Below, one piece after another: positions 21,997 through 32,934 of a stretch of 64,000 nt of DNA. The first letter of the stretch is position 1, and each line of letters begins with the position of its first letter. The stretch is from Costus lasius (taxonomy: Eukaryota > Streptophyta > Magnoliopsida > Zingiberales > Costaceae). The stretch lies in NCBI GenBank assembly GCA_027563935.2, contig CM050449.1, positions 43,622,507-43,686,506 of the forward strand, read 5' to 3'. The position numbers and the translations under genes are program-made. Below the pieces are notes generated by a model. That model did no database searches. It saw nothing but the letters and a program-made list of their open reading frames with translations, and had not been told where the DNA came from.

Positions 21997-23681
21997 TGTT
22001 GGGGTATGCCCTTAAGGCTAATGTTTGAGGCCTTGGGATTGTATCAGTATCATGTAATAAACTCTTATGTTTATAAAGGCAATGGTTGTTATTCAGTTTG
22101 TTACCTTATCTGATGCAATAAGTGTACTTCTGAATAATGTCTCAAAGCTGTTCAGCTAGGCTGACATGCAGTTAAGTCCTTAGTCGAGATATCTTGGTGA
22201 ACATGAGACAGCCTTGATATGGTTAAGACTAATATGTGTTCTAATCTTATAGGATGCTTCGAGCATGGAATAAGATGTAGACTCATGGGTACATTGGATG
22301 TACTGGACAGACCCTACTAGGATATTCAATTGCTTGTCACAATGTGAATAATCCTTGATTGCAACAAGTGGCACATGTCCTCTGACTTGAGATCACTTGT
22401 GTTTCTAAATGATGATTGTCATTGTTTTGAGGTAGTTCAATATCATTTGAAACATAATGATTATAGACTATCTTGGATGGTGAGCTTGAGTCAGGTTAGG
22501 GCACTAGTGATAGACAAAGGATTGCCGTCTCCTTGTTTAAGGAGTGTGATGTTCTAAAGGGGCCCCCTGGATGAGATGATTGAGAAAAGTGTATGGCCAT
22601 ACCCAGGTGACTATGTTCATCTGATCTAATCATGCTCATCATATTGGAGCTACAAGCTTGACACGCTTGTCCAATAAGAACGTCCAGTGGCAAAGGATAT
22701 TTGCATGCCTGGTGAAGTGGATTCACACTTGTGCTGTGGTTTGGGTGTAGTCTTGGAAGACTCTTTCCTTTATATCGGGAGACAGTGATGTGTTGCTAGA
22801 TACCCCTCACTGATCGTGATAACGTAAGTTATCGTTACCGACATTTAAAGGAAACCCTCAGGGTCGCACAATTTGATGATATGGCTTACTTAAGTCAGAT
22901 CGTGTGGACTGAATTATTTGGGTTCAGTTTAAAGGGATTTAATCTCTGATTGTAAGTGAGATCTGGTCTGATCATGTTTGATTGATTAGGGCTTGAGATC
23001 GGTAAGCTTCGATCGAGAGAATGGATGCTAGATTGGTGAGATCAGAAGCATCAAGAGATCAACGGTTATATCTGGAGCCTTAGGGTTTAATCATGATCTA
23101 GACTGGATCGCTTGGCTTGATTGGTTCTTGAACCGAACCGAATTGAACCAGCTCATTAAGTGAGCGGATGGTTCATGAGATAAGAGGTTTGCGATTGGGG
23201 TAAACCCATGATCGCATATTGAGAAGTGGCATGCTATTTTTAGATAGCACTTCTCTAAACGTGACCACGCCTCACGTTTCTCCTCTTCATGCCTCTTCTC
23301 GCCTCGCCTCTCCACGAGTCGACACAAGTTCTCTCTCGTGTTGTGAAGAAGGTGAACGAAAAGGAGAAGGAAGAAATCGCCAAGAAGATCTCATCCCTTT
23401 CATTCGATCAGGATACTTGGACGATCCTTGCTAGCACAAGGGGCGACAAGGAGGAGCCAAGACTCATCTTGTGTGCGTCACCTCTGGAGGAAAGCCACAT
23501 CGCTTTCTGCTTCTAAGTCGCCATCCAGAAATGGCATCGGTATGAATCTCATTCTTTCTATAGAATGTTTTTATGTTGATCATATAGCATGCAATAGATC
23601 TAGAAACCCTCTCCGCTGCTTCATATCCTCCAAAATGCGCCTATTAGGGTTTCGCCCCCCTTTGATGTAGGGGTTCCTTCA
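21997..23681 (+). repeat. A1 3' LTR
   Basis: 1685 bp, same length as the 5' LTR. It ends GTTCCTTCA followed by target duplication CATTC. Differences seen include AAACAGTG/AGACAGTG, TTTTAAG/TTGTAAG and GCCATATC/GCCACATC. Confidence 0.95.
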
Positions 23682-23686
23682 CATTC

Positions 23687-23746
23687 TTCCGCTGTGCAAT
23701 GTCTATAACTCTAAAAATTGTAAAATGTCCCCGGGGTTTCCCAACA
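23687..23746 (+). mobile_element. Solo copia B LTR, right end
   Basis: The last 60 bp of the B LTR, ending CCCCGGGGTTTCCCAACA, resume after A1's right target duplication. It is followed by ACATC (23747-23751), the right target duplication of the solo LTR. Confidence 0.9.
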
Positions 23747-24436
23747 ACATCCCATCATCGCAACCAGGTACAGATGCATTATAGTCTCTTTGCTAAATTG
23801 ATATCCGATTGGACAAGTGTGTCACCACTTGTTTTCACCCAATCACATGGTTATGACTAAATCAGGTTCTCACTTGGGTATGGCCATACACTTTCAGTCA
23901 TAGAATCTTAAGGGGGCCCTGTGGATATCATGCTTCACTCAGGAAGGGGCAAATCCTATGTGTGTTCATTGACCTTCTTATATGGGTCATGACATGCTTA
24001 ATGACAACCGTTATTACCTCCCGAAGCATGTCCCTAACTATATATAATAGTCAATGACCTCAAGTCAATAGATTAATGCATCTCATGTCACTTGTGAGGA
24101 TAACTCATGACACCAAGTCATTGCCTCACAGCGGGTTGGTCTAGTACATCTACCACTGATATACCCATATGTCTGCATTAGCACCTCGTGCCTAACTAGC
24201 CCATATACCAGTTTCACAAGTACCATAGTTGTCCCATATCCACTAAGGTACATCGACTGGGGACAGGAGTTTGAACACAGATCCAATCTGTCTCTAGGGA
24301 CATTATCATGTAAGTACACAATCACAAATGTAGACAAACAATGATAACGACAATGCCAAAATAATATATTAGAAATATGAATGTCAAGTAGTACAATAGT
24401 AGATCAATAGTAGATCTCAGGGCATATACACCAACA
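23747..24436 (-). mobile_element. Minus-strand copia B LTR, 5' piece
   Basis: Reverse complement of the first roughly 690 bp of a B LTR. Its right end, GGCATATACACCAACA, is the inverted TGTTGGTGTATATGCC start. A short deletion is visible near 24020 relative to other B copies. The base after the end (24437) begins family D sequence. Confidence 0.85.
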
Positions 24437-25697
24437 TCCAGGGCACTATTTGAAAATCTAAAAATATGGGATCGTTTTATAAAAGGAGGAGAAGATTTCA
24501 AGATAGGAATCATCGAATTCCATCACAAATCGAGGGAGAAATCAAGAGAGGCATTGCTAGGGCTCAGCCTCTTGCCGAGAGGAGTAGAGGCCACCTTTGA
24601 TGGCAAAATTTTCTTGAGAGCTTCACTCATACAAGGAGACAATACACCAGAAATTTCAGATTGAAAGGAGTTCGATCAGAGGAGAAATCAGCGAAAGAAA
24701 TTTCGAGCCGGAAGAGGAAATCACAATTTACTGTAGCACGGGTAGTAAAGGGGTACTATAGCAACACTGTAGCATCCAAAAAAAATCACAAGGCTGTGAA
24801 AAATTTTACACCCCTGTGAAATCAGTAACTTTTCTTATTCTTCCTCTGTCGATGTCTAATTTTTATTATGAATTTTTGTTGTGTTTTCAACTCTATGATA
24901 GCTAAAACTTTCCTTTGGGACTTAGGGAGTAATCCCTTTTTAATTCTGTAATGACTAGATGATTTTTAATCTATTAGTTTAATCTTTGAATGATAATTTT
25001 GCCTTTGTGATTTATTTACTTTGAAATTATTATTTGCATGTTTTAGGTTTTGTAATATGGACTGAGAGGTGATTTACAAACCTAGAACCCTTAGATTAGA
25101 TCTAGAAACCTAGACTACGAGAGTAGCTAAGTCCTAGAACCCTAATTTATGATTCTTAGTTTACATGTGAGTTTTAATTCCATTGTTTCAGACATGATAA
25201 TATGGACCGAGAGGTGATTTTGATTGTTAGAACCACTAAGGCAAAACCTGTGAAATTAAGATACGAGAGTATTTAATTTTACTTGAGAAGTAGACATTGA
25301 GAGTTAAACCACGAGAGCGATTTTAATTTTCTTTGTCTTGTTTACTTTTGTTTAACATTGTACAGCAAGTCACAAGAGTGAAGGCTATTTTGTGTAAATT
25401 GGATGTCCAAGAGGAGACAATTTCTTTTTTAAGTAAACTTTTATTTAACATGATTTGAATAACTAATAAAAACTTTATTATATCTAGTCATGAGAATTAA
25501 AAAGTGATGAAACTTAATCCAAATTTTCTCTCTCTAAATTCCGACATTAGTTTCGTTTATTCATTTTTTTGCTTTATACCTATCATACATCGATCGCTTG
25601 GCTAGTAAGAATTCGACTATTTGGTACTTAACACATAGGTCTTTGTAGGTTCGATATCTTTTTATTACTTCGACGTATCTGTGCACTTGCGGACACA
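24437..25697 (-). mobile_element. Family D LTR piece (D1)
   Basis: Aligns with 47868-49100 in D2. Shared landmarks are the CTAGGGCAC start, a purine-rich block with GGAGAAATCA, TAATATGGA-type lines, and the end TGTGCACTTGCGGACACA. On the minus strand the LTR would start TGTGTCCGCAAGTGCAC, matching gypsy-type LTRs, and D2's primer site lies at its other end. No coding sequence is present. Its left part is replaced by the inverted B LTR inserted at 24437. Confidence 0.6.
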
Positions 25698-26326
25698 TAA
25701 TCGCCCCACATGGGTGGAGAAGGGTAAAGCTCCAGTTGTCAGTTCCTCAAGTCGGATGAACTGCTTCAATTGTGTTCAGTCGGGTCACTACTCTAGGGAT
25801 TGCCCTAAGAAGTCCTCTCTTGCAGACAAAAATCATAACCATGTGGCCACCATCACCTGCGAGCGCACGGAGCATGACGTGGAGGCCGAGTGCTACACCA
25901 GTGGCGATGAGTCGGGTCACCTCACAGTTGCAGCTGTGTGGTGCACCCTTGTCCAAACCCCACCCTCCGAGGATTGGAGGTCCACTAGCATCTTCAGAAG
26001 GAGATGGTTGCCATTATCCATTGCCTTCGAATTTGGCGCATCTACCTTCTTGGTTGCGTTTTTGTGGTGAAGACCGACAACATTGCCAACATGTACTTCA
26101 CCACACAGAAGAAGCTCTCACCGAAGCAGGCGAGATGGCAAGAATTCCTCGCCGAGTTTGATTTCCAATGGGAACATAAACCAGGGTAAGCTAATATTGT
26201 TCCTTATACTCTTAGTCGCATGTGTACATTGGTGCTTGTGACTCTCATGAGGATTGAGGGTGATCTCCTCTAACGTATCCGGCAAGCCGCAGGACTCAAC
26301 ACCAGATATCAGCGGTTGTTAGCCGA
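25698..26326 (+). pseudogene. Gypsy G remnant: zinc knuckle, RNase H, integrase start
   Basis: Three collapsed pieces of a gypsy polyprotein. First, a gag zinc knuckle CFNCVQSGHYSRDC followed by a linker and TLVQTPPSEDW leading towards protease. Then, after a deletion near 25990 that removes protease and reverse transcriptase, the end of RNase H (FVVKTDNIANMYFTTQKKLSPKQARWQEFLAEF). Then, past a stop and lesions, the integrase N-terminal lead-in (IRQAAGLNTRYQRLLAD). It is cut at GCCGA by element E and resumes at 43489. It is clearly non-functional. Confidence 0.75.
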
Positions 26327-27962
26327 TGATGTAGGACGGGGAACTAAAGCAATCAAACAACGCTTTTGAAAACTGATTTTTGATAAATAGCTTAATAATA
26401 AGGAAAACCGAGATTAAGTTAATGAGGTTTAGAAAACTAATTTTTTTTGTATTTTAAATATATAAGAAAATCCGAATTTAGACTAAGAGCAGTAAGTAAG
26501 TTCTACACTAGAAAAACAGTAACTGCAGGAAATAAACTTACAGTGCAGCCCTTGAGAATTGAAGGGCTGTGCTTCCCGTTCTTCACCGGTCCTATTCTGA
26601 TGGAAGGTGTAGGGTGGAGCTTACAAGCAATCACAGAAGATCCGTACAAGCCACGGATTTTAATACAGAAATAACTCAAGGGGTGAGGTTAAGCCTCACA
26701 AGTTCCCTTGCTAACCCTAAGATAGCTAAAGAGAGGGGAAGAGAAGGAAGGGGAGGGTGCCCCTCCTAGACCCACTCCAAGCGCAAGCTACAAGTTAAAA
26801 TAAACAAGATTTAGTGTATAGAAGAGTTCTTAAAATCTAATGAAGAAGTTAAGGAAGAAACTTAGCCGATTGGGATGAAAGCTCCTTGAGGCCGAGGATT
26901 GATGTTCTCCTTGCTCCAAACCGAGGGTGAGGGAAGTTCTTCTTGTGATGGCGCACACAAATAAGGGGAAGAACTCCTTAGGGTTTCGGTGGGGAAGCTA
27001 GAAGGATGAGAAGAACTCGGCTAAAGGAGAAAACAAGCACTAACACAAGTAATTAACCTAGGCAACTAATAGACAATATTATTTCATCAACAAGTGGTGC
27101 AAATACAAGGGGGAGACCATGCTTTTATAGGCGAGATAGGGCTTAGGGCAGGATAGTCATTGGCTTCCATGCGCCTATTACAAAGATGGATGGAATTTGA
27201 ATTTCAAAATCAAGATGAGGTAGGTGCAAATCCTCTTGGTGAACTTCCTTCTTTGGTGACCTTTGTTTTGGCAATTCTTTAAGTGCTTGAGGGAGGTATC
27301 TTCTTATCTTTGGCGAAAAGCTTGTTGGCGCATGGACAAGGAATTCAAAATTTGAATCCTTTCCATGGGGGCATGGGCGGCAACAAGAGATGGAATTTTC
27401 TCATTAATGTCTTCATAAATGCTCTCCTTTAATTGTGGATCTTGATGAGGAATCCCTTTGATTGTGGATCTTGAAGGATGAGATTTGAATTCATTCCTCT
27501 AGTGGTTGGCGCATATATCTTGATTGGATGATGAGGTGGTTGATTTCTTCATTGAAGATGCGCCCAATAAATGTAGCAAGTGAGTTATGGCATGGCTTGA
27601 AGTGAGCTTGGGCTTTGATGTCTTCCTTTCCTTTTCTGGAGCTGAACTTGATGAGTGGAGCTTGAGTAACCTTGAGCTGGACTTGAGCTGCTCCTTTCTT
27701 GATTGACCTGCCAAAATGATCCTAATGCCTACATGCACTACTTTACTATGATGCAAGAGTACATAAAGTTGTATGAATTACAATGCACTACCTACTACAA
27801 GTGGACTTGACATAAATGACTACATGATGCATGGTTTTATTGAAAAACAAACTACCCTAAAATGCAATGCAAGAGAGAGGGGGACTCTAAGGGAACCCAT
27901 ATCGATTAGGTGCCCTACGAGTCCGAGCAGATCTCCTCAGAGCAGGGCTACTGCCTCCATCA
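26327..27962 (-). repeat. Element E 3' LTR (left)
   Basis: On the minus strand it reads TGATGGAGGCAGTAGCC to GTCCTACATCA. A TATA-like CTATAAAAG (minus) lies at 27122-27130. The last codons of pol fall inside it (27887-27962). The polypurine tract GGGGAGAGC (27963-27971, minus) abuts it. Confidence 0.9.
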
Positions 27963-29521
27963 GCTCTCCCCGGGTTGAAAGGATTCTCCTCTGGAGAATT
28001 ATCCTTGTACCCTTGGAGTAACTCAGGGGCGGCGATAGCTAGCTCTGACTCAGGAAGCCATACCTCTTCACCATTAATGAGTCTAACTCGATAAAACACT
28101 TGTACCTCATTAGTGGTGAATTTGGTTTGGTCCTCGAGAATAGCCTCAATCTCCATTTTGTTGGTGTTGTCTGGATCTGGTATGGAGATGGGCTCATGAT
28201 AGAGGGTGAGATCCTCCACGTTGACGGTGGTGGGGATCCCCAGCTCAGGTGGTAGGTCGAGGACATAGGCATTGTCGTTGATTTTGTCTACAATGGTGAA
28301 GGGGCCTAGTCCTTTTGCCTCCAACTTGTGTCCAATTCCGTGGATGCGCTCTTCACGTGCTCGTAGGATCACCTTATCACCTGTGGAAAATAACCTTTCT
28401 CGGTGATGTTTGTTAGCAGCTTCGCGATATTGATTAACAGATTCTAGCATTTTTGAAAATATTTCAGCATGCATTTGCGAAGTATGTAAGGCAAAGTCAC
28501 GAGCAGGTAAGGAGGTTCTAAAGTGTCTAGGTAGAGGGAAGAGATCTATAGGTTTGTTCGGTTGATATCCTAGGTTGGCTTGGAAAGGGGAGAGACCTGT
28601 GGTTTTGTTGACTGTACTATTGTAGGAAAATTCGGCAGTGGGTAAGAGTTTATCCCAGTTTCCAGGATGTTCACTTACCAAACTCCTAAGAATACTCCCA
28701 AGTGATCGATTGACCACTTCAGTCTGCCCATCTGTCTGGGGATGGTAGGCTATGGAGAACTTGAGCTTTGTTCCTAGAAGGGTCCATAGGGTTCTCCAAA
28801 AATGGCTTACAAACCTAGGGTCTCTATCAGACACTATAGTTAAGGGTGTCCCACGTAGCCTTACAACTTCCCTGAAGAAGAGTTTAGCAACATGGGAGGC
28901 ATCAGTGGTTTTGGTGCAAGCTATGAAATGGGCCATCTTAGTAAATCTATCAACTACCACAAATATAGAGTCATGTTTAGCTGAGGTTCGGGGTAGTCCT
29001 AAAATGAAATCCATACTAAGGTCTTGCCAAGGGGCTTGGGGAATAGGTAGAGGGGTGTACAGGCCGGGACTGTGTTTGTGGACTTTAGTGAGCTGACAAG
29101 TCCTACAATGCCTCACTACCTTAGCTACATCCTGATAAAGGTTCGGCCAGTAGAACCGTTCCTTTACGAGGGCTTGGGTCTTATCTCGGCCGTGGTGCCC
29201 GGCAGACCCGCCTCCGTGTAATTCCCAAACAAGGAATTCTCGGATGGATGTCTTGGGCACACAAAGGGTTGGTCCAAGAAAGAGATACCCATCCCTAAGG
29301 GTGTAGAGGGGGTGACTTAATGGGTCTTGACTAAGGTCAGCATATAAGGTAGAAAAATCAGGACATTCAGAATAAGCATCTTTCATGGAATCAAAGCAAG
29401 TAACTTCAACATGCATTTTGTTCAATAATAAGGTTACTCTACTGAGGGCATCTGCTACTTTATTCTCAGATCCTGATTTATGTCTAAGCACAAAAGTGTA
29501 TTGTTGTAGGTATTCGACCCA
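27887..29521 (-). CDS. Element E integrase with chromodomain-like tail
   Basis: Pol 3' half, open from the A2 insertion junction to the stop at 27887. It starts with the RNase H end (WVEYLQQYTFVLRHKSGSEN, VADALSR). The integrase zinc residues are in LHGGGSAGHH and CRTC. The D-D-E residues lie in SMDFILGL, SDRDPRF and GQTEVVNR, at about residues 161, 222 and 258 counted from 29491. A region near residues 440-493 (EIEAILEDQ...YRVRL...VWLPESEL) looks like a chromodomain, which in chromoviruses steers insertion to marked chromatin. The tail NSPEENPFNPG leads into the 3' LTR, so the final 25 or so residues are LTR-encoded. This half is intact, but it is cut off from its upstream part by A2. Confidence 0.88.
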   Translation of the reverse strand, partial: WVEYLQQYTFVLRHKSGSENKVADALSRVTLLLNKMHVEVTCFDSMKDAYSECPDFSTLYADLSQDPLSHPLYTLRDGYLFLGPTLCVPKTSIREFLVWELHGGGSAGHHGRDKTQALVKERFYWPNLYQDVAKVVRHCRTCQLTKVHKHSPGLYTPLPIPQAPWQDLSMDFILGLPRTSAKHDSIFVVVDRFTKMAHFIACTKTTDASHVAKLFFREVVRLRGTPLTIVSDRDPRFVSHFWRTLWTLLGTKLKFSIAYHPQTDGQTEVVNRSLGSILRSLVSEHPGNWDKLLPTAEFSYNSTVNKTTGLSPFQANLGYQPNKPIDLFPLPRHFRTSLPARDFALHTSQMHAEIFSKMLESVNQYREAANKHHRERLFSTGDKVILRAREERIHGIGHKLEAKGLGPFTIVDKINDNAYVLDLPPELGIPTTVNVEDLTLYHEPISIPDPDNTNKMEIEAILEDQTKFTTNEVQVFYRVRLINGEEVWLPESELAIAAPELLQGYKDNSPEENPFNPGRADGGSSPALRRSARTRRAPNRYGFP

Positions 29522-29526
29522 CTTAG

Positions 29527-31207
29527 TGAAAGTCCCCTTTCAATAAGGGGGCCGAAACCCTAAAGTGGCGCATACAAAACATGGGCAGCGGATACTAGGG
29601 TTTCATGGGATCGATGCATGTATTATGATCAACATTAAAACTTTTGAATGCAAGAAAGAATGCGATTCATACCATGGCCATTTCTAGATGGCGCCTTGGA
29701 AGCAAGAGAACAAAAGAGGTCTCCTCCAAATCATCACACACAAGATGATCAACGGCTTGCTCCTTCTTGTCGTCCCTTGTGCTAGCAAGGATCGTCCAAG
29801 GTGTCTTTGATCGTTTGAAGGGAAGAGAGAGCTTTCCTTGCTTGGCGATTTTTTTCTTCTTTCGTCTACCACCTTTTTCTCACACGAATGTGTGAAGAGC
29901 CAAAGGCAAAACGGCGACAAGAGGGCGAGAGAGGGGCGACGTGAGAGAGATGTGGTCACGTTGTGACATGCTATCTAAAAATAGAAAAACCATCTCAACG
30001 TTCAAGTGACCCCAATCGCAAATGCCAACTTGAACCATACGCTCATCCAATGAGCTGGTTCAAATCGATTTGGTTCAATAACCAAATAAACCAAGCAATT
30101 AGTCCAGATTATAATAAACCCCTAAGGCTTAAGATCTGACCATTGATCTCTTGATGCTCCTGATCTCACTGATCTAGCATCTATTCTCTCAATCGAAGCT
30201 TACCGATCTCAAGCCCTAATCAATCAAACATGATCAGACTAGATCTCACTTACAATCAGAGACTAAATCCCTTTAAACTGAACCCAAACAATTCAGTCCA
30301 CATGATCTGACTTAAGTAAGCCATATCATCAAATTGTGCGACCCTAAGGGTTTCCTTTAAATGTCGGTAACGATAACTTACGTTATCACGATCAGTGAGG
30401 GGTATCTAGCAACACATCACTGTCTCCCGATATAAAGGAAAGAGTCTTCCAAGACTACACCCAAACCACAGCACAAGTGTGAATCCAATTCACAAGGCAT
30501 GCAAATTTCCTTTGCCACTGGATGTTCTTATTGGACAAGCGTGTCAAGCTTGTAGCTCCAATATGATGAGCATGATTAGATCAGATGAACACTGTCACCT
30601 GGGTATGACCATACACTTTCTCAATCATCTCATACAGAGGGGGGCCCCTTTAGAACATCACACTCCAATTAAGGAGACGGCAATCCTTTATCTATCACTA
30701 GTGCCCTAACCTGACTCAAGCTCACCATCCAAGATAGTCTATAACCATTAGGTTTCAAATGATATTGAACTACCTCAAAACAATGACAATCATCATTTAG
30801 AAACACAAGTGATCTCAAGTCAGAGGAAATGTGCCACTTGTTGCAATCAAGGATTATTCACATTGTGACAAGCAATTGAATATCCTAGTAGGGTCTGTCC
30901 AGTTCATCCAATGTACCCATGAGTCTACATCTTATTCCATGCTCGAAGCATCCTATAAGATTAGAACACATATTAGTCTCAATCATATCAAGGCTGTCTC
31001 ATGTTCGCCAAGATATATCGACTAAGGACTTTACTGCATGTCAGCCCAGCTGAACAGCATTGAGACATTATTCAGAAGCATGTGTATTGCAGCAGATAAT
31101 ATAACAAACTGAATAACAACCATTGCCTTTATAAACATAAGAGTTTATACATGATACTGTTACAATCCCAAGGCCTCAAACATTAGCCTTAAGGGCATAC
31201 CCCAACA
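29527..31207 (-). repeat. A2 3' LTR (left)
   Basis: 1681 bp from TGAAAGTCCCC to GCATACCCCAACA on the plus strand. The polypurine tract ATCTCCCACT follows at 31208-31217 (minus strand AGTGGGAGAT). Confidence 0.93.
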
Positions 31208-31227
31208 ATCTCCCACTTGCACTTAAT

Positions 31228-32934
31228 CTAATGGTTGAGAAATCTCAAACCCATATTATTACAGTGCTTCTCATGCTTCTGCTGCGCCAGAGGCTTGGTA
31301 AGCGGGTCTGCCAGATTGTCATCTGTATGAACCTTGCAGACTTTGATCTCGCCACGATCTATGATCTCCCTGATCAAGTGAAACCGTCTCTGTATGTGCT
31401 TGGACTTCTGGTGCGACCGTGGTTCCTTTGCTTGTGCAATTGCTCCAGTGTTATCACAGAAGATAACTAAAGGATCTGCACTCGAAGGAACAACACCAAG
31501 TTCTTGAACGAACTTACGAATCCACACTGCCTCCTTGGATGCTTCCGAGGCTGCAACATACTCCGCTTCTGTTGTGGAATCAACAACGATTGACTGTTTG
31601 AAACTTTTCCACACCACTGCTCCTCCATTCAAGCTAAAAACATAGCCTGATTGCGATCGGAAATCATCCTGGTCAGACTGGAACGAAGCGTCAGTATATC
31701 CTTCTATACTGAGTTCTTCCTGACCACCATACACCAAGAACATATCTTTGGTCCTCCGAAGATATTTTAAAATGTTCTTGACTGCAATCCAGTGCGCCAA
31801 ACCTGGATTACTTTGGAACCGACTGGTCACGCTTAACCCGTAAGCGACGTCTGGGCGAGTACACAACATCGCATACATAATGGATCCAATAGCCGAAGCA
31901 TAAGGCGTATTGTCGATTTCATCTTTCTCAGTCTGTGTTTGTGGACACTGACTCTTCGAAAGATTCAGACCATGTCTGACTGGAAGATATCCTCTTTTAG
32001 AATTCTCTAAATGAAATCTCTCCAGGACTTTATCGATGTAAGTACTCTGGCACAGCCCGAGAAGCCTCTTAGATCTATCCCTGTAGATCTTCACACCTAA
32101 TACATAGGCTGCTTCTCCTAAATCTTTCATCTGGAAACATTTTCTCAACCATGCTTTAACCGCATGCATTTCAGGAATATCATTTCCAATGATCAAGATA
32201 TCATCGACGTAGAGGACTAGGAAAGTAATCACGCTCCCACTAAACTTCTTATATACACACGGGTCATCCTCGTTCTTGATGAAACCAAATTCAGAAATTG
32301 ATTCATCAAAACGAATATTCCAGCTTCTCGATGCTTGTTTAAGTCCATAAATAGACTTCTTTAACTTGCATATTTTATGACGATCTGATGGATTAGTGAA
32401 ACCTTCTGGTTGTGTCATATACACATACTCATCCAGATTTCCATTAAGGAAAGCTGTCTTCACATCCATTTGCCAGATCTCATAATCATAATATGCTGCT
32501 ATCGCGAAAAGAATCCGAATAGACTTAAACATAGCTACAGGTGAGAAAGTTTCATCATAATCTATCCCGTAGATTTGTTTGAAACCTTTCGCAACTAGCC
32601 TGCCTTTATAGGTAACCACGTTACCATCCATGTCAATCTTCTTCTTGAAGATCCATTTACAGCCTATAGGGATAACTCCCGGAGGCGGATCAACCAAATC
32701 CCAGACTTGGTTATCTGACATGGAGTCCATCTCGGCACGCATAACTTCAAGCCATCTCGCTGAATCCGGTCCACTGACCGCATCCGCATAAGTGAGGGGT
32801 TCATCATTATCAATGATGTAGACTCCGTCATAGCGCTCAGGCTGTCGACGGATCCTTCCCGATCTTCGCGGTTCCCGTGATATCTGAGCCTCAGGTTGTT
32901 CAGTAACCTGTTCTACCGGCTCAGGCTCATCCAA
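31228..32934 (-). pseudogene. A2 pol C-terminal half: reverse transcriptase and RNase H
   Basis: 568 codons downstream of the TAG at 32935, in the same phase as the upstream half, so this is the second part of one polyprotein. Reverse transcriptase motifs are CKWIFKKKIDMDGN, QMDVKTAFLNG, KSIYGLKQASR and LYVDDILIIGND (catalytic aspartates near residues 157, 244 and 245). RNase H shows YTDASFQ, STTEAEYVAA, FCDNTGAIA and DNLADPLTKPLA. It ends at a normal TAG 10 bases before the polypurine tract. It has no ATG of its own at the beginning; translation would need readthrough of the stop. Confidence 0.93.

Larger units (their letters stand above)
14581..23681 (+). mobile_element. Full-length copia element A1
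   Basis: A complete 9101-bp element with two 1685-bp LTRs (14581-16265, 21997-23681), a tRNA-Met primer-binding site, a leader of about 1.8 kb, one gag-pol frame and a polypurine tract. The 5-bp target duplication CATTC is exact (14576-14580 and 23682-23686). I count about 8 differences between the LTRs (about 0.5%), so insertion is recent. The domain order gag-protease-integrase-RT-RNase H is that of Ty1/copia. LTR start, length and gag start suggest the Angela/BARE lineage, by inference. Confidence 0.95.

Noticed and set aside
26447..26769. Paired frames repeated at 41973-42295
   Set aside because: Both sets are inside the two E LTRs, antisense to the element, so the repetition is due to the LTRs.
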